Below are positions 42,956 to 52,201 of a stretch of 64,000 bases of DNA, piece after piece. The notes beneath the pieces were generated by a model. It was not told where the DNA came from. It did no database searches and worked only from the letters and a program-made list of their open reading frames with translations. Every line of letters starts with the position of its first letter. Within the stretch, counting starts at the first letter, position 1. Position numbers and translations under genes: made by a program. Source of the DNA: an uncultured Bacteroidales bacterium (GTDB lineage: Bacteria > Bacteroidota > Bacteroidia > Bacteroidales > Bacteroidaceae); NCBI GenBank assembly GCA_902799655.1, contig CADCBH010000007.1, positions 1-64,000 on the forward strand. The letters run 5' to 3'.

Positions 42956-43687
42956 ATGTACCAGCAAGAGACGATAACCCCCTACAACAACGGTTCAAAG
43001 GCCGAGCAGGTGGAGCAGATGTTTGACAACATCGCCCCCACCTACGATCGTCTGAACCATCGTCTCTCATGGGATATTGACCGTGGGTGGCGTCGCAAGG
43101 CCATCCGTCAATTGGAGCCTTACAAGCCTCAAACGATACTTGACATCGCTACTGGAACTGGTGATTTTGCTATTCTTGCCGCCAGGATGCTTCAACCCAA
43201 ACATCTAATTGGTGCAGACATTTCAGAAGGTATGATGGATATCGGTAGACAGAAAGTTAATAACCTTCAACTTGACAAAATCATTAGCTTTGAACGACAA
43301 GATTGTCTGAAGCTCACCTACCCTGACGAACATTTCGACGCGATAACAGCGGCATTCGGCATACGTAACTTTGCTGACCTCGACTGTGGACTCAAAGAGA
43401 TGTGCCGTGTTCTGAAAAAAGGCGGGCATCTAAGCATCGTAGAACTTACTACTCCCATCAGTTTCCCCATGAAACAACTGTTTCGCATTTATTCGCATAC
43501 AGTATTGCCTATCTACGGTCGTATCATATCACGTGACCAAAGTGCTTACGCATATCTCACCCGGACCATTGAAGCTTTTCCACAAGGAGAGTGTATGGTC
43601 GACATCCTTCACAAAGCAGGTTTTGCAGAAGCCAGCTTTAAACGCCTTACTTTTGGAATCTGTACCATGTACTTTGCAACTAAATAG
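42956..43687 (+). CDS. menG: Demethylmenaquinone methyltransferase
   Basis: 243 residues, UbiE/MenG family, SAM-dependent. [21 protein letters not shown] start, SAM motif [18 protein letters not shown], then [30 protein letters not shown] (in pieces), typical of the family. Converts demethylmenaquinone to menaquinone, the last step of the pathway to which menA belongs. No ubiquinone genes are seen and Bacteroidota make menaquinone, so menG is preferred over ubiE. Confidence 0.95.
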   Translation: MYQQETITPYNNGSKAEQVEQMFDNIAPTYDRLNHRLSWDIDRGWRRKAIRQLEPYKPQTILDIATGTGDFAILAARMLQPKHLIGADISEGMMDIGRQKVNNLQLDKIISFERQDCLKLTYPDEHFDAITAAFGIRNFADLDCGLKEMCRVLKKGGHLSIVELTTPISFPMKQLFRIYSHTVLPIYGRIISRDQSAYAYLTRTIEAFPQGECMVDILHKAGFAEASFKRLTFGICTMYFATK

Positions 43688-43695
43688 TAAATATT

Positions 43696-44442
43696 ATGGA
43701 TAAATATGGACTTATCGGCTACCCGCTCGGCCACTCGTTCTCCATCAGCTACTTCAATCAGCGTTTCCAAGATGAGGGTATCAATGCGGTGTACGAGAAT
43801 TTCGAGATTCCGACCATTGAGGCACTTGATGAAGTGCTCAATCTGAATCCCGAACTAAAAGGCCTTAATGTCACCATTCCCTACAAAGAGAAGGTTATTC
43901 CCTACCTCGACAGTATCACACCAGAGGCGAGAGCCATCGGTGCAGTCAATGTGATTAAGGTAATCCATGAAGGCAAGGACTACAAACTAAAAGGGTTCAA
44001 CTCCGATGTCATAGGTTTTACTAAAAGCATCGAGCCCATGCTTGACAAGAAGTGGCACAAGAAAGCCCTCATTCTTGGTACAGGCGGTGCGTCGAAGGCT
44101 ATCAACTTCGGACTACACCACCTGGGGCTGGAGACCGTCTTCGTCAGTCGCTATGAGCGTCCTGACACCATTCAGTATCCCAGCATCACGCCCGACGTCA
44201 TCAAAGAGTATAACGTCATCGTAAACTGCACGCCGCTGGGCATGTATCCAAAAACCGAGGAATGTCCGCTGCTGCCATACGAGGCGATGGATAGTCACAC
44301 CATTCTCTACGACCTTATCTACAATCCAGACGAGACGCTCTTTATGAAGCGCGGAGCAGAATATGGTGCACAGACCAAAAATGGGCTGGAAATGCTACTC
44401 CTGCAGGCTTTTGCCTCCTGGGAATTCTGGAATGAGAAATAA
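43696..44442 (+). CDS. aroE: Shikimate dehydrogenase
   Basis: 248 residues. NADP-dependent reduction of dehydroshikimate. N-terminal substrate part with YPLGHSFSISYFNQRF and GLNVTIPYKEKVIPYLD (catalytic Lys), nucleotide-binding loop LILGTGGASKAINFGL, and NCTPLGMYP with YDLIYNPDETLFM near the end. Slightly shorter than E. coli AroE (272). Starts 8 bases after menG. Confidence 0.95.
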   Translation: MDKYGLIGYPLGHSFSISYFNQRFQDEGINAVYENFEIPTIEALDEVLNLNPELKGLNVTIPYKEKVIPYLDSITPEARAIGAVNVIKVIHEGKDYKLKGFNSDVIGFTKSIEPMLDKKWHKKALILGTGGASKAINFGLHHLGLETVFVSRYERPDTIQYPSITPDVIKEYNVIVNCTPLGMYPKTEECPLLPYEAMDSHTILYDLIYNPDETLFMKRGAEYGAQTKNGLEMLLLQAFASWEFWNEK

Positions 44443-44466
44443 GCAATTCTACACGAGATATGATCT

Positions 44467-45597
44467 ATGGATGAATATAAAGTAGCACTCGACAAACTGA
44501 CCAAACAGTACAACCATACCATCCAGGCCTTGGAGAGTGCCTTTGAATTGGAGAAAGGGCAGGTTGGTCGCGTCAATAAGCTCAGGGAGCAGTACTCTGA
44601 ACGCTACATGCAGTTAGCACAGGAATATAAGACGAAACGCCAGGTCATCATTGAGGAGTACAAGCAGAGTCATCCCCAATGGACCAAGGCCCGCAAGATG
44701 TGGGGAAGAATCTTCGTGGTAGGCATCCTGACGGCCATGACCTGTTGCACCATGGCACTGCCCAATAGTCCAGAGTCCGAGGCCGTTGTGGAAACAGAAG
44801 ATGTTTCTGCGCTTAGTGGGGCTCCCGCTGAGTCTGCTGAGGTTACCTATTGGAATGCAGACAACATCCCCATTCCATACATGCAGGACTCCACGCAATA
44901 CGTCTCCAACCCCGATCACGTGCTTTCTCAACAAACCGTTGATAATATGAACATTACCCTGCAGCGTCTGAACCTCGACTTGGGGGTACAATCGGTGGTC
45001 ATCGTGGTCAATCATATAGAGAACGACGACCCCTTCCGCCTTGCGCAGGATGTGGGCAACAAATATGGTGTAGGCTACGGTGACCGCGGCCTTATGATAG
45101 TTTGCGGTTATCAAGACCACTCGCTCAACATCTCGCCAGGACGCTCTCTGGAGGGCGACCTCACCGATGTAGAGTGTCATCGTCTGGAACAACAGTACGC
45201 CGTTCCATTCATGAAGCGCGAGCAGCCCGACAGCGCCATGTATTATCTCACTGAGGCCATCTACTCCACATTAGAGAAGAAGCAATTGCCCACAGCATCA
45301 TCGCTGATGGCTGAAGAAGCAGAGGAAGACGAGGCTGAAGCAGTCATCTTAACTACCTTCATCGCTATCATTGGCTGGTGCATTTTCTTCCTTTACAAGA
45401 ATAGCAAGTACTACTGGCTAGGACTTATGGGCATGGTACCCCTACTGGCCAACCCGTTCTATGTGGCTCCGCCAAGCAGCGGTCGTAGCGGTTTCGGAGG
45501 CTTTGGCGGTGGTGGTCATAGTGGCGGTGGCGGCTTTAGCGGAGGCTCCTTCGGAGGAGGAAGCTTTGGTGGCGGTGGCGCTACATCGCGTTGGTAA
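44467..45597 (+). CDS. TPM-domain membrane protein with Gly-rich tail
   Basis: 376 residues. The N-terminal 75 residues are a charged coiled coil, followed by a transmembrane helix (about 80-98, IFVVGILTAMTCCTMALP). The TPM_phosphatase domain (about 140-280) has YVSNPDHVLSQQTVDNMN, VQSVVIVVNHI and YGDRGLMIVCGYQDHSLNISPGRSLEGDL (in pieces). A second membrane region is at 295-345, and the end is a Gly/Ser/Phe-rich tail, GGGHSGGGGFSGGSFGGGS, as in YgcG proteins. It is adjacent to LemA, the usual partner. The role is unknown, perhaps in envelope homeostasis. Confidence 0.85.
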   Translation: MDEYKVALDKLTKQYNHTIQALESAFELEKGQVGRVNKLREQYSERYMQLAQEYKTKRQVIIEEYKQSHPQWTKARKMWGRIFVVGILTAMTCCTMALPNSPESEAVVETEDVSALSGAPAESAEVTYWNADNIPIPYMQDSTQYVSNPDHVLSQQTVDNMNITLQRLNLDLGVQSVVIVVNHIENDDPFRLAQDVGNKYGVGYGDRGLMIVCGYQDHSLNISPGRSLEGDLTDVECHRLEQQYAVPFMKREQPDSAMYYLTEAIYSTLEKKQLPTASSLMAEEAEEDEAEAVILTTFIAIIGWCIFFLYKNSKYYWLGLMGMVPLLANPFYVAPPSSGRSGFGGFGGGGHSGGGGFSGGSFGGGSFGGGGATSRW

Positions 45598-45646
45598 CAC
45601 CATCGTCGGAATATCGGAATAACGTAATAACGAATAACAATAAATT

Positions 45647-46234
45647 ATGAAACTGAGTAAATCTACAATCGGAATTATCGCAGCCGTTGTCATCATCTGC
45701 ATGTGGGCTGCCAGTGCTTACAACTCAATGGTCAGCGAACAGGAGAAAGCCACTACCGCTTTCGCCAATGTGCAGTCGGCCTATCAGCGTCGTGCCGACC
45801 TCATCCCCAATCTGGTGGAGGTTGTCAAGGGCTATGCTTCACATGAGAAAGAGACTTTCGAGAGTGTTGTTGCCGCACGTGCTAAGGCTACACAGATTAC
45901 TGTTGATCCCTCAAACCTCACCGCTGACAAGCTGAAAGAGTTCCAGAAGGCTCAGGGCGAACTGGGTAGTGCACTCGGACGTCTGCTTGCCGTTCAGGAG
46001 AACTATCCCGAACTAAAGGCTAACGAGAACTTCCGCGACTTGCAGGCTCAACTGGAGGGTACTGAAAACCGCATCAACGAGGCCCGCAATAAGTTCAACG
46101 GCGTCGTACAGCAGTACAACATCGTTATCCGCAAGTTCCCGAAGAACATCCTTGCCGGCATCTTCGGCTTCAACACTATGGACAAGTTCGAGGCTGAGGC
46201 CGGTGCCGAGAAAGCTCCACAAGTAAAGTTCTAA
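45647..46234 (+). CDS. LemA family protein
   Basis: 195 residues. One N-terminal transmembrane helix (IGIIAAVVIICMWAASAYNSMV), then the LemA coiled-coil domain: ANVQSAYQRRADLIPNLVEVVKGYASHEKETFESVV (in pieces), VQENYPELKANENFRDLQAQLEGTENRI and a final YNIVIRKFPKNILAGIFGF. The function of the family is unclear; it is regularly found beside TPM/YgcG genes, as here (49-base gap). Confidence 0.94.
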   Translation: MKLSKSTIGIIAAVVIICMWAASAYNSMVSEQEKATTAFANVQSAYQRRADLIPNLVEVVKGYASHEKETFESVVAARAKATQITVDPSNLTADKLKEFQKAQGELGSALGRLLAVQENYPELKANENFRDLQAQLEGTENRINEARNKFNGVVQQYNIVIRKFPKNILAGIFGFNTMDKFEAEAGAEKAPQVKF

Positions 46235-46279
46235 TGTTCAGTATGTTGCTGTACCACAGCAACAAACATAACAATAAAT

Positions 46280-47443
46280 ATGGACAACAGATATATGATG
46301 CGCGGTGTGAGTGCCGCCAAAGAAGACGTTCACGCAGCCATCAAGAACATCGACAAAGGTATCTTCCCGCAGGCTTTCTGCAAGATTATCCCCGACATTC
46401 TGGGTGGTGCCCCTGAGTATTGTAACATTATGCATGCCGATGGCGCAGGCACCAAGTCTGCCCTAGCCTACATGTATTGGAAGGAAACAGGCGATCTCTC
46501 TGTTTGGAAAGGTATTGCCCAGGATGCCATCGTCATGAACACCGATGACCTTCTCTGCGTAGGTGCAGTAGATAACATCCTTGTTTCAAGTACCATCGGA
46601 CGCAACAAGATGCTCATCCCTGGTGAGGTCATCTCAGCCATCATTAATGGTACCGATGAATTACTGGCAGAGCTTCGTGAGATGGGCATTGGCATCTGGC
46701 CTACAGGTGGTGAGACGGCAGATGTAGGTGACCTTGTTCGCACCATCATCGTGGATAGTACCGTTACCTGTCGCATGAAGCGTTCTGACGTTATAGACAA
46801 CGCCAATATTCGTCCAGGTGACGTTATCGTTGGTCTCAGTTCAACGGGACAGGCTACTTATGAAAAGCGCTACAACGGCGGTATGGGATCCAACGGCCTG
46901 ACTTCGGCTCGCCACGATGTCTTCGCTAAATATCTGGCTGAAAACTATCCCGAGAGCTATGACCATGCCGTACCTGACGAACTGGTGTATAGCGGCAAGT
47001 ACCGTCTTACAGACACCGTTGAGGGTTCTCCCATCGACGCAGGTCAACTTGTTCTCTCTCCCACCCGCACCTATGCGCCAGTCATCAAGAAGTTGCTCGA
47101 TGAGCTTCGTCCTGAGATTCATGGTATGGTACATTGCACGGGGGGCGCTCAGACCAAGGTACTCCACTTCGTCAACGACAACTGCAGGGTTGTCAAGGAC
47201 AACATGTTCCCTGTTCCACCCCTATTCCGCGCCATCCACGAGTGTTCTGGTACCGACTGGAAAGAGATGTACCAGGTGTTCAACATGGGTCACCGCATGG
47301 AGATCTACGTACGCAAAGAAGTAGCCGAGCAGGTGATTGCCATCTCAAAGTCGTTTAACATCGATGCCCAGGTAATAGGGCATATTGAGGAAGGGGCCAA
47401 GAGCCTAACCATTCACTCCGAATACGGCACATTCGATTATTAA
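46280..47443 (+). CDS. purM: Phosphoribosylformylglycinamidine cyclo-ligase
   Basis: 387 residues, AIR synthase family (fifth step of purine synthesis). NMHADGAGTKSALAYMYW is the FGAM/ATP-binding region, with GGETADVGDLVRT, GLSSTGQATYEKRYNGGMGSNGLTSAR (in pieces) and HCTGGAQTKVL. It belongs to the longer form of PurM common in Bacteroidota (E. coli 345). Follows LemA by 45 bases and ends at a strong terminator. Confidence 0.94.
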   Translation: MDNRYMMRGVSAAKEDVHAAIKNIDKGIFPQAFCKIIPDILGGAPEYCNIMHADGAGTKSALAYMYWKETGDLSVWKGIAQDAIVMNTDDLLCVGAVDNILVSSTIGRNKMLIPGEVISAIINGTDELLAELREMGIGIWPTGGETADVGDLVRTIIVDSTVTCRMKRSDVIDNANIRPGDVIVGLSSTGQATYEKRYNGGMGSNGLTSARHDVFAKYLAENYPESYDHAVPDELVYSGKYRLTDTVEGSPIDAGQLVLSPTRTYAPVIKKLLDELRPEIHGMVHCTGGAQTKVLHFVNDNCRVVKDNMFPVPPLFRAIHECSGTDWKEMYQVFNMGHRMEIYVRKEVAEQVIAISKSFNIDAQVIGHIEEGAKSLTIHSEYGTFDY

Positions 47444-47465
47444 TCCTATTTAGTACCTTATCGTC

Positions 47466-47502
47466 AAAAAAGAGGAAAGAACCTAAAGCCTTTCCTCTTT
47501 TT
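47466..47502 (+). terminator. Intrinsic terminator after purM
   Basis: Stem of 12-13 bp, AAAAAGAGGAAAG with CTTTCCTCTTTTT, 10-base loop, then TTAATTTTG. It lies 23 bases after the purM stop. Confidence 0.9.
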
Positions 47503-47660
47503 AATTTTGTATTTACAACTAACAATAATCAAAATTGTTAATTTTGTTAGTCTTTTCACATTTCAAGCGTTAAATTCTAACAGCCGTTAAGTCTAGCGGC
47601 AGAAGTGTTAAATTGCGACAAAAAGATACGACAAATTGTCAGAATCCGAAAAAATGCCCC

Positions 47661-47668
47661 TATATTTG
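47661..47668 (+). promoter_or_regulatory. -7 promoter element of the HtrA-type protease
   Basis: TATATTTG with TTG at 47636-47638 about 22 bases upstream. The ATG at 47730 gives a leader of about 55 bases. The stretch 47444-47729 otherwise holds the purM terminator and AT-rich sequence. Confidence 0.65.
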
Positions 47669-47729
47669 CACTCGGTTTTACAAACCAAACAATGACATTA
47701 TTATTAATACATTAAAAAATAAAAAGCGT

Positions 47730-49196
47730 ATGAAAAAGATTGTAAAGAGCATGATGCCTGCGATATACCTGATGGTTATCGCCTTTTCAGCAGCCTCGTG
47801 CAACCAAACGCAGGCTGCTCCTGCAGCTGTTGCCGGCACGCCAGGACAACCTGTTGACCTCACGTATGCAGCAGAAAAATCGCTGCCTGCAGTGGTATAT
47901 ATCAAGTCGGTCACCAACTCTAAGATGCAAACCGTAGAATATTCCGATCCGTTTGAAGATTTCTTCAGCGATCCCTTTGGTGGTTTCTTTGGTCGCGGAC
48001 AAGGTCAGGGCAATAATGGCACTCGTAAGCGTCAGGTTCAAACACCTAAACGTGCTGCAGCAGGTTCGGGCGTAATCATCTCTGCAGATGGATACATTGT
48101 TACCAACAACCATGTCGTTGACGGTGCTGACGAATTGACTGTGACACTCAATGAAAACTCTAAGGAGTATTCGGCCCGAATTATCGGTGCTGACAAAACT
48201 ACCGACCTGGCTCTTATCAAGATTGATGCAAAGAACCTACCCGCCATCGTCATTGCCAACAGCGATGATGTGAAGGTCGGTGAATGGGTACTAGCAGTGG
48301 GTAATCCTTTAGGTCTTAATAACACGGTTACTGCAGGTATCGTCAGTGCAAAAGCTCGCTCAATGGGGGCTGGTGTCAGTTCAATGATTCAAACTGACGC
48401 TGCTATTAATCAAGGTAACTCGGGAGGCGCATTAGTTAATACACGCGGTGAGTTGATTGGTATTAACGCTATGCTCTACTCACAAACAGGATCTAATATC
48501 GGCTATGGTTTTGCCATTCCTACCACTATCGTTCAGAAGGCCATTGAAGACTTTAAAAAGTATGGTGCCTACCAGCGTGCAATGATTGGTATTAAGGGTA
48601 GCGATGTCAGCAATTATGTCGACGTAGAGAAGGAGAAGGGCAACGAAGTCGATCTTGGTACTATGGAGGGTATCTATATCGCTGAGGTTGTTGAAGATGG
48701 AGCTGCCGCTGATGCTGGTCTTCAGAAGGGTGACGTCATTACCTCGATTGACGGCAAAAAGGTAAAGCAGTTTGGCGAACTCCAAGGCATTATTGCCCAG
48801 AAGCGTCCAGGAGACAAGATTACAGTAAAATACTTGCGCAACAAGAAGGAGAAGACAGTTACGCTTACGCTAAAGAACGAACAGGGTAATACGAAGGTGG
48901 TGAAAAATGCCGATGTCGATGTGCTGGGTATCGACGTCCGTCCTGTTACTGACAGCCAGAAGAAACAATTGGAGATCTCATATGGTCTTGAAGTGCTCAA
49001 GGTCAATGGTGGTAAGATGAAGGAAGCCGGTGTACCCAAAGGATTTATCATCCAGGTTGTCAATGATCAACCTATGCGTTCCTTTGATGATCTACAACAG
49101 GTTGTGAAAGACGCCAAAGATCAGATGCTCGTCATCAAAGGAATCTTCCCCACAGGAAAACGCGGTGGATTTGTAGTCTATTTGCAGAACGAATAG
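47730..49196 (+). CDS. DegP/DegQ-type periplasmic serine protease
   Basis: 488 residues from the ATG at 47730; a longer in-frame ORF begins at 47613 but lacks a signal peptide at its start. Signal region with a lipobox-like FSAASCNQ. Trypsin-like domain with triad H128 (NNHVVDGA), D159 (TTDLALIKI) and S231 (NQGNSGGALV). Two PDZ domains follow (about 285-370, with GIYIAEVVEDGAAADAGLQKGD, and 395-485). HtrA proteases degrade or refold damaged envelope proteins. An unusual Gly/Phe/Asp-rich loop (FFSDPFGGFFGRGQGQGN) precedes the protease core. Confidence 0.95.
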   Translation: MKKIVKSMMPAIYLMVIAFSAASCNQTQAAPAAVAGTPGQPVDLTYAAEKSLPAVVYIKSVTNSKMQTVEYSDPFEDFFSDPFGGFFGRGQGQGNNGTRKRQVQTPKRAAAGSGVIISADGYIVTNNHVVDGADELTVTLNENSKEYSARIIGADKTTDLALIKIDAKNLPAIVIANSDDVKVGEWVLAVGNPLGLNNTVTAGIVSAKARSMGAGVSSMIQTDAAINQGNSGGALVNTRGELIGINAMLYSQTGSNIGYGFAIPTTIVQKAIEDFKKYGAYQRAMIGIKGSDVSNYVDVEKEKGNEVDLGTMEGIYIAEVVEDGAAADAGLQKGDVITSIDGKKVKQFGELQGIIAQKRPGDKITVKYLRNKKEKTVTLTLKNEQGNTKVVKNADVDVLGIDVRPVTDSQKKQLEISYGLEVLKVNGGKMKEAGVPKGFIIQVVNDQPMRSFDDLQQVVKDAKDQMLVIKGIFPTGKRGGFVVYLQNE

Positions 49197-49220
49197 GCGA
49201 AAACTTTATACATCCATAAA

Positions 49221-49268
49221 AAAGTAAGGTATTCTTTTGGTTATTCCGAAAAAATACCTTACTTTTGC
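49221..49268 (+). promoter_or_regulatory. Inverted repeat containing the rpoD -7 element
   Basis: A perfect 14-bp inverted repeat (49221-49234 AAAAGTAAGGTATT with 49254-49267) and a 19-base loop lie 25 bases after the protease stop. Its 3' arm contains TACTTTTG (49261-49268), which matches the TAnnTTTG promoter for rpoD 95 bases further on. The same DNA could therefore act as a terminator of the protease gene and as the rpoD promoter. Confidence 0.6.
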
Positions 49269-49362
49269 AATCAATTGTGAGAACGGGTTGCGCCTTTGCA
49301 TAGAATTAGCTCTTTGCATTTGGTAGCACAGTCCTTGACAACAGGCTATTAGAAACGACTAA

Positions 49363-50226
49363 ATGAGACAACTAAAAATCACTAAATCTATAACGAACCG
49401 CGAAAGCGAGTCGTTGGAGAAATACCTACAGGAAATAGGCCGTGAAGAACTACTCTCTTCTGACGAGGAAGTAGAGCTTGCCCAACGCATCCGCAAGGGC
49501 GATAGGAAAGCTCTTGATCGGCTTACCAAGGCCAATCTGCGATTTGTTGTCTCAGTTGCTAAGCAATATCAAAACCAAGGCATGTCGCTACCAGACCTCA
49601 TCAATGAGGGAAACCTTGGACTGATTAAGGCTGCTGAAAAATTCGATGAGACGCGAGGCTTTAAGTTTATCTCCTATGCCGTATGGTGGATTCGACAAAG
49701 CATCTTGCAGGCTATCGCCGAGCAGAGCCGTATAGTCCGACTGCCTCTTAATCAGGTAGGATCTGTCAACAAGATAAATCGTATGCTCAATAAGTTTGAG
49801 CAGGAAAACGAACGCCGCCCGTCGGTCGATGAGATTGCGGAACAGACAGACCTTCCACAGGAGAAAGTTGATGAAGCCATGTTGGTCAACACACGTCATG
49901 TGTCTGTCGACGCTCCATTTATCGATGGAGAGGACAACTCACTACTCGATGTCTTGGTCAATGACGATGCGCCAATGGCCGACCGTCAACTAGTCATAGA
50001 ATCGCTACGCTCTGAGATTAGCAACGTACTAAAAACACTCAATGACCGAGAGCAATGTGTCATCAAGGCATTCTATGGCATTGGTGAGCCAGAAATGACG
50101 CTCGAAGAAATTGGTAACAAATACGGTCTTACGCGTGAGCGTGTCCGCCAGATTAAGGAGAAAGCAATCCGTCGTCTGCGAAACAATACGAAGAATCAAA
50201 TGTTAAAAGCATATTTAGGACAATGA
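49363..50226 (+). CDS. rpoD: Primary RNA polymerase sigma factor (RpoD/SigA)
   Basis: 287 residues, the short primary sigma of Bacteroidota, which recognises TAnnTTTG promoters. Region 1.2 [28 protein letters not shown] (in pieces), region 2 [21 protein letters not shown] and [20 protein letters not shown], region 3, and region 4 with [27 protein letters not shown]. Region 1.1 is absent, as in other members of the phylum. The ATGA overlap at 50223-50226 joins it to a small exported-protein gene. Confidence 0.97.
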   Translation: MRQLKITKSITNRESESLEKYLQEIGREELLSSDEEVELAQRIRKGDRKALDRLTKANLRFVVSVAKQYQNQGMSLPDLINEGNLGLIKAAEKFDETRGFKFISYAVWWIRQSILQAIAEQSRIVRLPLNQVGSVNKINRMLNKFEQENERRPSVDEIAEQTDLPQEKVDEAMLVNTRHVSVDAPFIDGEDNSLLDVLVNDDAPMADRQLVIESLRSEISNVLKTLNDREQCVIKAFYGIGEPEMTLEEIGNKYGLTRERVRQIKEKAIRRLRNNTKNQMLKAYLGQ

Positions 50227-50642
50227 GCAACTTAAAGTATATAATACTGACGCTTATGATTAGCGTCGCTATAGGAGCCGAGGCCAAGAGAGTGCAGGCC
50301 CCACACATGTATATGTTCGGTTTTTCAGCATCATTCAAGGACTCTGTAGTCTACATTACAGAGATTCAGGACGTTCAAGGCGCTTGGTATGACACGAAGA
50401 CGCACTACCTACTTGGAAGAGACAGTTATTCTGCTCAGCTGAAAGATCACTTTAAAGATAAAATGCAGATAAAAGATAGAGTATGTATGGTATTCTTCGC
50501 AAAGAATAAGAAGAAAGCTGAGAAGCTCTATCTGAAATTGCGTAAGAAGTATATTGGCACCAAGAAACACCCTTCTACCTACGAAATCAGGTATCTCTCT
50601 CAGCAAGATTTCCGGTTTGAGGTTGTCGACATGTCAGAATAA
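50223..50642 (+). CDS. Small exported protein, unknown function
   Basis: 139 residues. Signal peptide ([21 protein letters not shown]), then a conserved-looking [29 protein letters not shown] (in pieces) and a basic C-terminal half with [17 protein letters not shown]. Not assigned to a family with certainty; proteins like it are found after rpoD in Prevotella-like genomes, to my recollection. Translationally coupled to rpoD by the ATGA overlap, which is notable for a periplasmic protein. Confidence 0.75.
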   Translation: MSNLKYIILTLMISVAIGAEAKRVQAPHMYMFGFSASFKDSVVYITEIQDVQGAWYDTKTHYLLGRDSYSAQLKDHFKDKMQIKDRVCMVFFAKNKKKAEKLYLKLRKKYIGTKKHPSTYEIRYLSQQDFRFEVVDMSE

Positions 50643-50683
50643 TCTATTCAGCATTCCTGTTTTAGAGTAACGCACAGTAACGA

Positions 50684-50750
50684 ATAGTAAAACGACGTTT
50701 CTCTAACAGCAAAACGGCGTTTCTCTACTCGTGAAACGCCGTTTTACTAT
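50684..50750. terminator. Bidirectional terminator with two competing hairpins
   Basis: The right arm (50733-50750, GAAACGCCGTTTTACTAT) can pair with either of two left arms. With 50684-50701 it forms 18 positions with one mismatch; with 50711-50723 it forms 13 perfect pairs. The two structures exclude each other. It separates the convergent rpoD group and the glycogen operon. Confidence 0.7.
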
Positions 50751-50768
50751 TATTGGAAATCCGTAACC

Positions 50769-52166
50769 TTATTTGGCTTCCTCTTTCTTCGAAGCTTCTG
50801 CCTTTTTAGGAGCTGCTTTCTTGGGGGCAGCAGCCTTCTTGGGGGCGGTTTTCTTTTCAGCCTTAACAGGCTCCAATTTCTCAAGGCGTGCCTTTAGGCG
50901 GGTGATTTCCTTATCCTTCATCTCGATTTCATCACCCTGATTGCGAATGGTAGTGAGCAATGCGTTGAGCTCATCATTCTCAATCTCCTGAGGATAAAGG
51001 GCATTGACTCGATTAATGAAATCACCGAGGATATTCATGTAATTAGTGAAAGCATCGAATGGTCCGCTATAAATGCCACGATCAAGTCCTACGTTAGAAG
51101 GTTTGGTGGTCATGAAGCGGAAATTGTTAGATGCCTGCAGGTAGTCCCAGTCTTGATTGATGCGTGGATCATCAGCAATGCGCAAACGATCGGCAACACT
51201 ATAGAGCTTGTTGAAAGCCTCACGCTGCATAGCATTACCCAGCCAGCAAGACACATCGCGCTCCTCATCAACCCATGAAAGGGTATCGGGTACATCAAGA
51301 TTACCTACACTCTTTACCTTCATACAAATCTCAGTAGGCGTCGAGAAAGTAATACCCTTTGCCTTAGCACAAGCGGGCAGAGCCTTCAGGAAGTCGAGAA
51401 TATTCGAGCTAAGTGGCTGTGCGATGCCAAGAGCTGACAATTCCATGAAGATGTTGATGATCTGCTCTTCTTCGGGGAAACGGGCAATACGATCGATATA
51501 GTTATCCGCAAACAGAGGATAGCCCTCCCAGTCGGGATTATTGAAACGCAGAGAAATGTCATCAGACAACTCTACATCGCGCAACAGAAGCTTCAGACTT
51601 GGAGCCATGTTGCAATTATAGACATAATGAGGCGACTTCCAACCGAGCACATGCTTAGCACCCTCGGTTAGCATACCTTTGAAACCCATTGCAGCAATCT
51701 GCGCACCGATATCATCAGAATAAATAAGCGATGAGTTGCGTGCTACAGTTGGCTTCTTACCGAAGAGTTCCTCAATCTTGGCAGCCTGTTTCTTCACATC
51801 AAGGGCAAATGTTTCCTCATTGGCCAATGAGGAAAGTCCATGACTATATGGCTCGGCAAGGAACTCTACACAGCCTGTCTGGTTAAGTTCTTGCAGTTTT
51901 GCTATTACCTGCGGGGCATGGAACTCAAGCTGTTCAATGCCTGTTCCAGAGAGAGAAAAAGCGACTTTGAAGAACTCACCATTCTCACGAATCATATCAC
52001 CAATGGCATTTAACGCAGGCATGTAGCTGCGGTTAGCGATATCAGTAATGCTACGCTCGTTCTCATAATCGTCGTAGTAATAATGGTCGGTACCGATATC
52101 AAAGAAACGATAGCGCTTCAGATGGATAATCTGGTGTATCTCGAAATATAAACAAATTGTTTTCAT
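50769..52166 (-). CDS. GH57 family alpha-amylase-like protein with Lys/Ala tail
   Basis: 465 residues from the ATG at 52166. The glycoside hydrolase 57 barrel covers about 1-380: KTICLYFEIHQIIHLKRY, FSLSGTGIEQLEFH, GCVEFLAEPYSHGLSSL, ARNSSLIYSDDIG and GMLTEGAKHVLGWKSPHYVYNC in pieces. The tail has a coiled coil (EIEMKDKEITRLKARLEKLE) and then a low-complexity segment with repeated APKKAAPKKA, like histone H1 tails. It probably acts on cytoplasmic alpha-glucan, being last in an operon with glycogen synthase and debranching enzyme. Confidence 0.92.
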   Translation of the reverse strand: MKTICLYFEIHQIIHLKRYRFFDIGTDHYYYDDYENERSITDIANRSYMPALNAIGDMIRENGEFFKVAFSLSGTGIEQLEFHAPQVIAKLQELNQTGCVEFLAEPYSHGLSSLANEETFALDVKKQAAKIEELFGKKPTVARNSSLIYSDDIGAQIAAMGFKGMLTEGAKHVLGWKSPHYVYNCNMAPSLKLLLRDVELSDDISLRFNNPDWEGYPLFADNYIDRIARFPEEEQIINIFMELSALGIAQPLSSNILDFLKALPACAKAKGITFSTPTEICMKVKSVGNLDVPDTLSWVDEERDVSCWLGNAMQREAFNKLYSVADRLRIADDPRINQDWDYLQASNNFRFMTTKPSNVGLDRGIYSGPFDAFTNYMNILGDFINRVNALYPQEIENDELNALLTTIRNQGDEIEMKDKEITRLKARLEKLEPVKAEKKTAPKKAAAPKKAAPKKAEASKKEEAK

Positions 52167-52201
52167 AATTATCAATTTTCAATTATCAGTTATCAATTAT
52201 A

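Noticed and set aside
47613..47729. N-terminal extension of the HtrA protease frame
   Set aside because: It contains the promoter and has no signal peptide at its start; the ATG at 47730 gives a proper signal sequence.
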